DNA of 64,000 bases, from positions 4,802,001 to 4,866,000 of the forward strand of contig NZ_CP097349.1 in the NCBI RefSeq assembly GCF_023516215.1, read 5' to 3'. Under the pieces are notes generated by a model. The model made no database searches, had not been told where the DNA came from, and saw only the letters and a program-made list of their open reading frames with translations. This document shows positions 56,871-64,000 of this stretch, in pieces. Source of the stretch: Cytobacillus pseudoceanisediminis (lineage in GTDB: Bacteria > Bacillota > Bacilli > Bacillales > Cytobacillaceae). The number at the start of each line of letters is the position of its first letter. Within the stretch, counting starts at the first letter, position 1. The position numbers and the translations under genes were made by a program.

Positions 56871-56897
56871 AAAACTTCGCGGAATGCGAAGTTTTTC
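56871..56897 (+). terminator. Terminator of yuiA
   Basis: AAAACTTCGC pairs with GCGAAGTTTT around a 5-base loop, then T. Confidence 0.85.
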
Positions 56898-56931
56898 TTT
56901 TCAAAGGATAAGAATGTATAATTTCTGAAGT

Positions 56932-57003
56932 TAGATAACTGTCTAACAAAAGTAGACTACCCCCTCGAGGTTTCGGGGATGGGCAAGGCGCTTCCAGTTT
57001 TCT
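56932..57003 (+). repeat. Copy of the dispersed repeat
   Basis: TTAGATAACTGTCTAAC, then CTACCCCCTCGAGGTTTCGG and GGGCAAGGCGCTTCCAGTTT. It shares the upstream flank (AATGTAT, then TTCTGAAG) with the copy before lipA. Confidence 0.75.
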
Positions 57004-57101
57004 AAATAGCGGGTGTGCTGGCCCGCCCACTTTTCTTGTTGACTCCCTAATCTACATTAAAGTACACTAAATATTGATGTGCTAAGGGAGGAAATAAGTT
57101 C

Positions 57102-57425
57102 ATGCAAATGACGATTTTCGTTTTGCCTATTTCAATGCTTCTATTTTTTGTGCTGTTTTTTGGGATAGGTTTTATATTAAATATGCTGTTAAGAATGTCC
57201 TGGATCATGGCCATTATTTATCCAATTATCGCTATCTTTATCATCGATAAAGTTCGTTTTATTGAGTATTTTCAGGACCCGGGAGAATCGTTTTCCAGTC
57301 TTGGCGTTGAGTTGTCCAGCCTCGCTCTGGCTGACATCCTCATATTAAGCAGCGGAATGGCAGGCGCCATCGTTGCCGGAATTACCATTAGGCTGCTCCG
57401 TAAAAAAGGATATCGGATGTTTTAA
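57102..57425 (+). CDS. yuiB: YuiB-like membrane protein
   Basis: A 107-residue protein with three hydrophobic helices (FVLPISMLLFFVLFFGIGFI, WIMAIIYPIIAIFII and LILSSGMAGAIVAGITIRLL). It matches YuiB of B. subtilis by length and place between yuiA and yuiC. GGGAGGAAA precedes the ATG. Function unknown. Confidence 0.85.
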   Translation: MQMTIFVLPISMLLFFVLFFGIGFILNMLLRMSWIMAIIYPIIAIFIIDKVRFIEYFQDPGESFSSLGVELSSLALADILILSSGMAGAIVAGITIRLLRKKGYRMF

Positions 57426-57435
57426 ATTTGATGTG

Positions 57436-57465
57436 AAATCTCTGCTGACGGCAGGGATTTTTTAT
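57436..57465 (+). terminator. Terminator of yuiB
   Basis: AAATCTCTGC pairs with GCAGGGATTT (one mismatch), followed by TTT. Confidence 0.75.
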
Positions 57466-57617
57466 TTTTTTGATTAGTGTGATCAAATCGCCCAACCCTA
57501 TGCTATTACTGGCTTTAGCCCTGTCTAAAAACGGATGCCCGGAGGCTTCCGCTCCCATAAGTTATGAATATTTCTCTCGAAGATGGGAAATGAATAACTT
57601 TGGGAGGAGTGTAATAG

Positions 57618-58334
57618 ATGAGCAAATTAAAAATATGGATGAAACGTTCGGTAATGTCAGCCTTATTTATAGGCGCGTTATTGACAACATTCCATTCGAT
57701 TTCCGGAGTGGAAGCCCGATCAATTGTTCAGCTGCATCAAAGTGATGCTGAACAAGCTGGCGAAGATGGAAATTCAAAGTTTGACCATACATTAAAATCG
57801 GTTGGCGTAGCATTTAAGTTTTTGAAGCAGGCAGTGAGTCTGGAACCTAAGATTTCTGCGAGTGAAGCTGTAGCAATTGAGCAGCCGCCGACACTGGAAG
57901 AATCGATTGACTGGTCGCAGTATCAGAAAAAACAAGTAATAGCTACTGGATATACGGCATTTTACGAGTCGACAGGCAAAAATCCGGATCACCCGTCCTT
58001 TGGAATTACATACTCAGGAGTTAAAGTTAAAAGAGATTTATACTCTACAGTTGCAGCAGATTTAAATGTTTTTCCGATTGGAACGATCCTGTTTGTCCCG
58101 GGTTATGGGTATGGTGTTGTAGCCGATAAAGGCGGTGCTATTAAGGGGAATAAATTGGATCTCTATTATGAAACGGTAGATGATGTTTATAATAACTGGG
58201 GAAAGAAAACACTCGATGTTTACATCGTTGAAATGGGCGATGGTACCCTGACTGAAGAAGAATTAATGTTACTGAATGAAAATGAATCCATGCAGGTTTT
58301 TAGACAGCAATATATTAAATCTGAGAAAAAATAA
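57618..58334 (+). CDS. yuiC: 3D-domain secreted protein YuiC
   Basis: A 238-residue exported protein: an N-terminal hydrophobic signal ([20 protein letters not shown]), a linker, then the 3D domain from about residue 115 ([60 protein letters not shown]) with the three conserved aspartates. YuiC acts like a MltA-type lytic transglycosylase on cell wall strands (Sps family). GGGAGGAGTG precedes the ATG. Ends at a two-way terminator. Confidence 0.88.
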   Translation: MSKLKIWMKRSVMSALFIGALLTTFHSISGVEARSIVQLHQSDAEQAGEDGNSKFDHTLKSVGVAFKFLKQAVSLEPKISASEAVAIEQPPTLEESIDWSQYQKKQVIATGYTAFYESTGKNPDHPSFGITYSGVKVKRDLYSTVAADLNVFPIGTILFVPGYGYGVVADKGGAIKGNKLDLYYETVDDVYNNWGKKTLDVYIVEMGDGTLTEEELMLLNENESMQVFRQQYIKSEKK

Positions 58335-58344
58335 ATACGGAATG

Positions 58345-58386
58345 CAGGCAAATCCGCGGGAATAATCGGATTTGCCTTTTTATTTT
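58345..58386. terminator. Bidirectional terminator between yuiC and the BtuF-like gene
   Basis: GGCAAATCCG pairs perfectly with CGGATTTGCC around a 10-base loop, followed by TTTTTATTTTT. Confidence 0.88.
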
Positions 58387-59170
58387 TATATCTTAGAAAA
58401 TGCCTGCGGGTGGATTTTTTAGCTAATTTTATGGCTCCTTCAATCAGCCGAGGTGAAGGCCTGCAAAAAAGTTCTTCTTCCAGAACCAGAATTCTGTTCT
58501 GCTTAACTGCTTCCATTTCACTCCAGCCTGGACGTTTCAGGACAATATCCGGATTAACCTTTTCTCTTCTGACACCGACCCAGGCGAGACAGATATAATC
58601 CGGCTGCCGATTCAGGACATCTTCCCAATCGGTCTGGACACTCGCAAGCTCAATATCCCTAAATAAATTCATTCCACCGGAAATTTCACTGATTTCCGTC
58701 AGCCAATTGACTTTGCCGGGTGTAAATACAGGCTTGGGCCACCATTCCCAATAGAGGCTCGGTTTATTTTCAATTCTGCTTGAGATGAGCTTAAGTGCCT
58801 CAATTTTTGCCGCAAACTCTTCAGCAGCCAAAATACCTCTTTCTGGCTTTCCGATTTTCTCTGCAGTCAGAATCAGGTCCTGTTCAATATCTGCCAGGCT
58901 TTGAGGATTTAAAACAATGTGGGGAATCTGCCTTTTTTCAAGCTCTGCTACATTCTTTTCCATGCCGGGTACACTAAGGGATGCCAGCACAAGATCAGGC
59001 TCTAATTTCTCCACTTTGTCCATATTAATAGACAAGTCAGGGCCCAGCCGGGGCAGCCTGGATATTCGGTCCGGCCAATCCGAATAATCGTCCACCCCCG
59101 CGAGCATATCAGTAAATCCCAAGTATTCCACTAATTCCGTGTTGCTTGGGCATAAAGAAAGGATTTTCAA
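58386..59170 (-). CDS. BtuF-like cobalamin/iron-chelate-binding protein, C-terminus frameshifted
   Basis: A periplasmic-binding-protein (helical backbone) fold: ILSLCPSNTELVEYLGFTDM, LVGVDDYSDWP-type DMLAGVDDYSDWPDRIS, KVEKLEPDLVLASLSV and RPSPRLIEGAIKLAKK. There is no signal peptide, so it is cytosolic or a metabolic derivative. As read the frame runs on into the opposite gene; adding one A to the A6 run (T6 at 58415-58420 on the plus strand) gives AKKIHPQAFSKI and a stop at 58386, 261 residues. No transporter genes are adjacent; ligand unknown. Confidence 0.8.
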
Positions 59171-59184
59171 AATAAATCACACCC

Positions 59185-59661
59185 TCACGAAAATAAATAA
59201 TGAAGAGCTAAAGTCAATAGGATTCCAGTCAGGCCGCCAAATAGAACTTCTATCGGCTTATGGCCAAGCAGCTCCTTCAATTCTTTCTGTTTTTCTTGGC
59301 CTTCTTTCTTCTGCCATGTCTTTGCTTCTTCAACGAATTTATTGAAGTCGGCTACAAGCTGGTTTAGTACAATCGCCTGTTCACCAGCCTGACGCCGTAC
59401 TCCGGTAGCATCAAACATTGTGATAATGGCAAAAACGGCTGAGACAGCGAAAACAGCGGATTCCATTCCGGTCTCTAGTGCAACCCCGGTTGAAAGGGCA
59501 GTTACTGCTGCTGAGTGTGAGCTGGGCATCCCTCCAGTACTTGTCAAAAGGGACCAATTCACTTTTCGGGTGGCAATAAATTGAATGGGCACTTTTACAA
59601 ATTGGGCAAAGAAGATGGCTGCCAATGCAGACCATAAGGGAAAATTTGTCAATAACTCCAT
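59185..59661 (-). CDS. yuiD: Divergent PAP2-family membrane protein YuiD
   Basis: A 158-residue membrane protein with the DUF212/YuiD pattern: ALAAIFFAQFVKVPIQFIAT, STGGMPSSHSAAVTALSTGV (acid-phosphatase-like PSSHS motif), and FDATGVRRQAGEQAIVLNQL. The length equals B. subtilis YuiD. AGAGGTGG lies before the ATG. The phosphatase active site is partial, so activity is uncertain. Confidence 0.9.
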   Translation of the reverse strand: MELLTNFPLWSALAAIFFAQFVKVPIQFIATRKVNWSLLTSTGGMPSSHSAAVTALSTGVALETGMESAVFAVSAVFAIITMFDATGVRRQAGEQAIVLNQLVADFNKFVEEAKTWQKKEGQEKQKELKELLGHKPIEVLFGGLTGILLTLALHYLFS

Positions 59662-59789
59662 GTGAGACCACCTCTTGAGTGTATGATACTCCCGCTGCAG
59701 CTTCGAATAGGCATTTTTTAAGGAACTGCCGAAAGCTATACTAACTAATATTCTCCAACAGATTGTTCCTTCCTGCAAGCTGATCTATT

Positions 59790-60455
59790 TTAAGTTTTTG
59801 TTAAACGATGCTTTTTTTGAAAATACGAAGTTGCTGTCAGGGAAAACAAAAGAAGCCACTCAAAGGCATTCACTGCAGCTGCACTTTCAATTGGAATATC
59901 AATGGCGCTTCCGATAATCATCAATACAGCTCCGGCAAAAAACCAGAACCAGCCCTGTTTGCGCCAAATAACAACAGATGCCGCCAGCAGCACAGCAGAT
60001 ACGATCAGTACCATAACGGGAGGGCCGCCTGGTGCCTCTGTACCTGAATAGCTGAGAACACCATATTCCCGCCTTGCTTCCAGTTTAAGTCCGAATACCT
60101 CAGCAGCAAGTTCCAGAATAATTAATCCTGCAGTAAGCAAATAGGCAATCCATTTAAATGTGCCTGTTTTGGCCCATTCTAGATCTGCTTGTTTTAAAGT
60201 ATTCCAGGAGTAGAGTACAAGCAGTGGCGTGAAAAAAGCGTGAATCCAAAAACGGGCATAATTCAGATATTTTAAAGTGCTGCCCTCCCCGATAAAACGG
60301 CCAGCAGCCAGAATTCCGTTATCGTAAATTAACCCCAGAAGTACAGGAAGCAGGAAGACAGCACTAATGAGGCCGCTATCCTTAACAGTGCTTAGCGCCC
60401 AGAAGAACAGCAGGATATATCCTGCTGAGAAGGCGGCAAATAATAGAGGATCCAT
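59790..60455 (-). CDS. Multi-pass membrane protein of unknown function
   Basis: A 221-residue protein with about seven hydrophobic segments (PLLFAAFSAGYILLFFWALS, AVFLLPVLLGLIY, WIAYLLTAGLIILELAAEVF, VMVLIVSAVLLAASVVIW, WFFAGAVLMIIGSAIDIPIE). AAAGGAGAA precedes the ATG. It is upstream of yuiD on the same strand. I do not recognise a family; charged residues are few and no enzyme motif is visible. Confidence 0.75.
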   Translation of the reverse strand: MDPLLFAAFSAGYILLFFWALSTVKDSGLISAVFLLPVLLGLIYDNGILAAGRFIGEGSTLKYLNYARFWIHAFFTPLLVLYSWNTLKQADLEWAKTGTFKWIAYLLTAGLIILELAAEVFGLKLEARREYGVLSYSGTEAPGGPPVMVLIVSAVLLAASVVIWRKQGWFWFFAGAVLMIIGSAIDIPIESAAAVNAFEWLLLFSLTATSYFQKKHRLTKT

Positions 60456-60590
60456 AACATTCTCCTTTCTGTCTCTATTTTCTTTACCCAATAATTAAAG
60501 AATATACTTAAGGATTTGTATATATAGGATAGTCTCTATTCTTTTTGTTAAAATGATAGTGATAGGAAGTCCTGAATATGGGGTGGTTTC

Positions 60591-60968
60591 ATGGAAGATT
60601 ATCCTCTTGAATACTACGAATTCTTTGTCAGTTTCAATGAAGGTGACTATTACACATGCCATGATCTTCTTGAGGAAATGTGGATGACGGACAAAGGCAA
60701 TTTATTTCTGAAAGGCCTGCTGCAAATGAGTGTCAGCATTTATCATTATGAATACGGCAATGTAAAAGGAGCAAGGCTGATGATGCAGGCGGCACAGGAA
60801 TACTTGCAGTCTTACCGCCCTAAACACTGGGGGATTAATCTTGAGCATGTGTATGGGTTTATTGAAGAATGCCTTACTATTTTTCCGGAAAATATCGATC
60901 GGCTGCCATTTGAAATGATAGAAACTCTTCCTAAGCTGCCGCAGCTGGTCCTGTATTTGGAAGATTAG
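60591..60968 (+). CDS. DUF309 protein
   Basis: A 125-residue helical protein with the DUF309 signature CHDLLEEMW at residues 23-31, where H24, E28 and E29 are conserved, plus LKGLLQMSVSIYHYEYGNVK. Fold and motif suggest a metal-binding four-helix protein. GGGGTGG precedes the ATG. Function unknown. Confidence 0.85.
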   Translation: MEDYPLEYYEFFVSFNEGDYYTCHDLLEEMWMTDKGNLFLKGLLQMSVSIYHYEYGNVKGARLMMQAAQEYLQSYRPKHWGINLEHVYGFIEECLTIFPENIDRLPFEMIETLPKLPQLVLYLED

Positions 60969-61059
60969 CAAAAATAGAAATGCCATAAAATTAGATAGTC
61001 GAAATAATTCAGTATTTTCGATATAATAAGATGAAAAAGATACTATGGGGGTGCCAGAA

Positions 61060-62562
61060 ATGTTTTCAGTAAAGAAAGAATTTGACTTCTCAGCCGAACA
61101 GGAATGCCTGATCGTTGGTGTCTTCGATAAACCAGCCAGGCTTGAAGGTGTATTGGCCCGTGCAGATGACCAATTTGACGGCCAGCTGACAGATTTGGTG
61201 AAAAGCGGAGATATTTCTGCCAAGAAAAAAGCCATTGCAAAAATACATACTTTTGGAAAAATTGGGGCCAAACGATTAATTACAGTAGGCCTTGGAAAAG
61301 AAAAAGAATTCAGCTTTGAAGGGTTACGTGAAGCATTGGGCAGGGCATTTAAGGAAGTGAAATCGTCCAAGCTTCAAAATGCGGGTGTTTACCTTGATAC
61401 ATTTATCGGAGGAAATGTAGATGCGCTTGATGCAGCCCATGCAGCCAGCGAGGCGTTTGCGCTTTCCACCTATAAGTTTGAAGATTACAAACAGAAATCG
61501 AACGAACCCGAAAAAGATATTGAAAGTATTGCTGTTTATTGCGAAGCCGCAGATGAGGAAGATGTAAAGGCCTCCCTTACAGTAGGGTATGCACACGGAA
61601 AAGGAACGAACTCAGCCCGTACATTAGTCAACCTGCCAGGCAATATGCTGACCGCCACTGATCTGGCAAATTACTCTTCTGAACTGGCATGGAGATACGG
61701 ATTTGAAGTGGAAATACTTGAAAAAGAGGATATGCTTAAGCTTGGCATGGGTGCTCTATTGGCAGTAAATCAGGGATCAGCAGAGCCTCCTAAGATGATT
61801 GTCATTAAATATCAGGGCAAGGAAGAATGGAAGGATGTCATCGGCCTGGTGGGCAAAGGAATTACCTTTGATACAGGAGGCTATTCCATTAAACCAAAGG
61901 ACGGCATTGTCGGTATGAAAACCGATATGGGCGGAGCGGCGGCTGTGCTTGGCGCAATGGAAGTCATCGGCGAACTGAAGCCTGAACAAAATGTTGTCGC
62001 TGTTATTCCTTCTACAGATAATATGGTGAGCGGAACAGCGTTTAAGCCGGATGATGTCATCACATCCATGAGCGGGAAAACCATTGAAGTTCTTAACACG
62101 GATGCAGAAGGGCGTCTGGCTCTTGCTGATGCGGTAACATATGCAAAGCATCATGGAGCGGACTACCTGGTGGATGTTGCCACTCTGACTGGCGGTGTCA
62201 TTGTTGCACTGGGGGAAGAAACAACAGGTGCATTAACCAATAATGAAGAGTGGTTTGAGCAGGTGCTGGAAGCATCCTATGAAGCTGGCGAACCAATCTG
62301 GCGCCTGCCTCTCTTTGAAAAAGATAAAGAAAGAATCAGAAGCAGCAAAGTTGCGGATCTTAACAATTCGCCAGGACGTGCCGGCCATGCCATTATGGGC
62401 GGAGGATTTGTCGGCGAATTTGCCGAGGACACACCATGGGTGCATCTTGATATTGCCGGTACAGCCACAACATCAAAAAGCCATGATCTTGGACCAGACG
62501 GCGCTACAGGCGTTATGGTGCGTACTTTAGCACTGCTTGTTGAAAGATTTGAAGTAAAATAA
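61060..62562 (+). CDS. pepA: Leucyl aminopeptidase PepA (YuiE)
   Basis: A 500-residue M17 peptidase. The metal-binding segments are [36 protein letters not shown] and the signature [14 protein letters not shown], followed by [21 protein letters not shown] six bases before ATG supports this start rather than one five codons upstream. It trims N-terminal residues from peptides in the cytosol as a hexamer. Length equals B. subtilis YuiE. Confidence 0.95.
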   Translation: MFSVKKEFDFSAEQECLIVGVFDKPARLEGVLARADDQFDGQLTDLVKSGDISAKKKAIAKIHTFGKIGAKRLITVGLGKEKEFSFEGLREALGRAFKEVKSSKLQNAGVYLDTFIGGNVDALDAAHAASEAFALSTYKFEDYKQKSNEPEKDIESIAVYCEAADEEDVKASLTVGYAHGKGTNSARTLVNLPGNMLTATDLANYSSELAWRYGFEVEILEKEDMLKLGMGALLAVNQGSAEPPKMIVIKYQGKEEWKDVIGLVGKGITFDTGGYSIKPKDGIVGMKTDMGGAAAVLGAMEVIGELKPEQNVVAVIPSTDNMVSGTAFKPDDVITSMSGKTIEVLNTDAEGRLALADAVTYAKHHGADYLVDVATLTGGVIVALGEETTGALTNNEEWFEQVLEASYEAGEPIWRLPLFEKDKERIRSSKVADLNNSPGRAGHAIMGGGFVGEFAEDTPWVHLDIAGTATTSKSHDLGPDGATGVMVRTLALLVERFEVK

Positions 62563-62571
62563 CGATGAAAC

Positions 62572-62600
62572 AGACTCTGGAGAGATCCGGAGTTTTTTTA
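62572..62600 (+). terminator. Terminator of pepA
   Basis: ACTCTGG pairs with CCGGAGT (one G-U), followed by seven T. Confidence 0.78.
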
Positions 62601-62854
62601 TGCAGTTTTTTAGCCTAAATTGACTTGGCACTGTAAAAATGAACTTTACCGGCCGGTTTACCAAAAATACGGGGCTAAAACCGTCGATTTATCGGCCAAA
62701 ACAGCGTCTTGGCGTAAACTCCCATTTCTGAATCTGCCTTAAATCATTGACACAAAATGTGGAAATATGATAGTTTAATAATTGTGTTTTAGTTCTCTAC
62801 CAATTTAGCATAGTAAAGTATAATGGGACATAAGTACAGAAAGAGGGTATCATC

Positions 62855-64000
62855 ATGAATGCAGTTATACTTGCAGTTTTAATCATGCTTGTTCTCAGCC
62901 TTCTGCGTGTCAATGTGGTTCTTGCCCTTGTGGCTGGTGCATTGGCAGGCGGGCTGGCAGGCGGTTTAAGCATAGATAAAACCATTGAAGTTTTTTCAAA
63001 TGGGCTCGGCGGCAGTGCAGAGGTTGCATTAAGTTATGCGTTATTGGGCGGATTTGCCTTAGCCATTTCCGCAACCGGACTTCCGAATCTATTAGTGGAC
63101 TGGGTCCTGGCAAAGGTCGGAAAAGACGGGGAATCCAGAGGGAAAACCTTATCAAAAGCACTCATCATATTTTCCATTTTATTAATGTCTATTTTTTCTC
63201 AGAATCTGATTCCAATTCATATTGCGTTTATTCCGATATTAATTCCGCCTTTATTGAAGGTTATGAATGAGCTCCAAATGGACCGTCGGCTGATAGCATC
63301 TGTATTGACATTTGGTTTGACAGCTCCGTATATTTTGCTTCCTGCGGGATTTGGCCAAATTTTCCACGGGATACTCGCAGAAAATATGGAGAATAGCGGA
63401 TTGGCAGTAGAGATGGCAGACATTCCGAAAGCCATGCTTATTCCTGTAGCCGGCATGGCAGCTGGTCTTTTAATTGCATTATTTGTTTACCGTAAAAAAA
63501 GGGATTATCGTCCATCAGTATTAATGGAGACGGAGAAAGGCAATTACTCAAAAAAGGGCATTATTTTTCTCTCGTTGCGATTGCAGCAGCTCTCATTGTA
63601 CAGCTGCAGCTGGATTCAATGATCTTTGGGGCGCTGACAGGTATTTTAGTTATTTATATCAGCGGTGCTATTAAATGGAACGAGGCAGATCAGCTTTTAA
63701 CAGAGGGCATGAAGATGATGGCATTTATTGGATTTGTCATGCTGGCTGCATTTGGATTTGCAGATGTATTAAAAGAAACAGGCGATGTTGAAAGCCTGGT
63801 TGAACAGGCGGCAGGAATCATCGGCGATAATAAATCACTTGCTGCATTGCTTATGCTCCTTGTCGGCTTACTTGTTACAATGGGAATTGGATCTTCATTT
63901 TCAACCATCCCGATTATTGCAACCATATTTGTGCCTCTTGCACTAGAGGTTGGCTTCAGTCCGATGGCAACTATTGCTCTAGTAGGGACAGCCGCTGCTC
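62855..64000 (+). pseudogene. yuiF: YuiF-type amino-acid/Na+ antiporter family protein, frameshifted as read and cut by the window end
   Basis: A membrane protein of the Na+/H+ antiporter superfamily (YuiF/NhaC-like): VNVVLALVAGALAGGLAGGL, YALLGGFALAISATGLPNLL, LIIFSILLMSIFSQNLIPIH and LPAGFGQIFHG. The first frame ends at 63622. Adding one A to the A6 run at 63550-63555 gives [20 protein letters not shown] and continues, through [20 protein letters not shown], to the end of the window. So the gene is probably whole in the organism. AAAGAGGGT precedes the ATG. Substrate unknown; amino-acid transport has been suggested for the family. Confidence 0.82.

Noticed and set aside
57470..57745. 91-codon frame before and within yuiC
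   Set aside because: It overlaps the signal peptide region of yuiC in another frame and lacks a ribosome site.
58220..58385. C-terminal 55 residues of the BtuF-like frame running antisense to yuiC
   Set aside because: It crosses a strong terminator and an opposite gene; the one-base correction gives a natural stop first.

Overview
The window looks like a chromosomal segment of an endospore-forming member of the Bacillaceae. Three things point there: spore genes (CotF-type coat proteins, yunB, yutC, yutH), SAM and lysine riboswitches with Firmicute-type terminators, and an almost continuous block of genes in the order of the Bacillus subtilis yusV-to-yuiF region. Base composition is moderately low GC. 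The genus cannot be fixed from sequence reading alone; a Cytobacillus/Mesobacillus-like relative of B. subtilis is a reasonable guess.

Layout. 1-3.1 kb: end of a ferric-siderophore ABC transporter locus (two permeases, ATPase, FhuF-like reductase, YusU). 3.2-4.1 kb: minus-strand spore coat genes and yuzL. 4.2-9.8 kb: fatty-acid beta-oxidation operon fadN-fadA-fadE behind a FadR-type palindrome. 10-14.8 kb: yusI, gcvH, yusG, yusF, yusE, an MFS exporter and yusD. 14.8-19.4 kb: methionine/sulfur supply, with one SAM riboswitch before an O-acetylhomoserine sulfhydrylase and a second before metNPQ. 19.6-26 kb: yurZ and the Fe-S assembly operon sufCDSUB. 26.2-31.7 kb: yunF, yunC, an HD-GYP protein, yunB and a lysine-riboswitch-controlled NhaC-type transporter. 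31.8-35.8 kb: a YsnF stress protein, an NSS-family amino-acid symporter with its 35-residue partner, and lytH. 36-44.7 kb: lipA, yutC, yutD, small conserved proteins, an EAL protein, yutE, a SufR-like regulator, yutF, yutG, yutH. 44.8-49.2 kb: a hydroxyacid dehydrogenase and hom-thrC-thrB. 49.3-53.3 kb: yutI, yuzD, yutJ, yuzB, a DUF2225 protein and yutM. 53.4-64 kb: yumC, yumB, a Nudix hydrolase, yuiA-yuiB-yuiC, a BtuF-like protein, yuiD, a membrane protein, a DUF309 protein, pepA (yuiE) and the start of yuiF.

Functional themes are Fe-S and iron metabolism (siderophore uptake, suf, yutI, yutM, lipA, SufR-like regulator, ferredoxin reductase), sulfur amino acids and threonine supply, fatty-acid degradation, sporulation and c-di-GMP turnover.

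Two features stand out. First, eleven genes carry frameshifts, and each is repaired by adding one base (two in one gene) to a short run of identical bases. Several are housekeeping genes, so this reads as a systematic loss of bases in sequencing or assembly rather than gene decay. Second, a dispersed intergenic repeat with an AGCGCC...GGCGCT inverted pair occurs about eleven times, twice expanded into composite arrays, and a separate 20-21 bp tandem repeat lies before the HD-GYP gene. No CRISPR array, rRNA, tRNA, prophage or insertion sequence was found.
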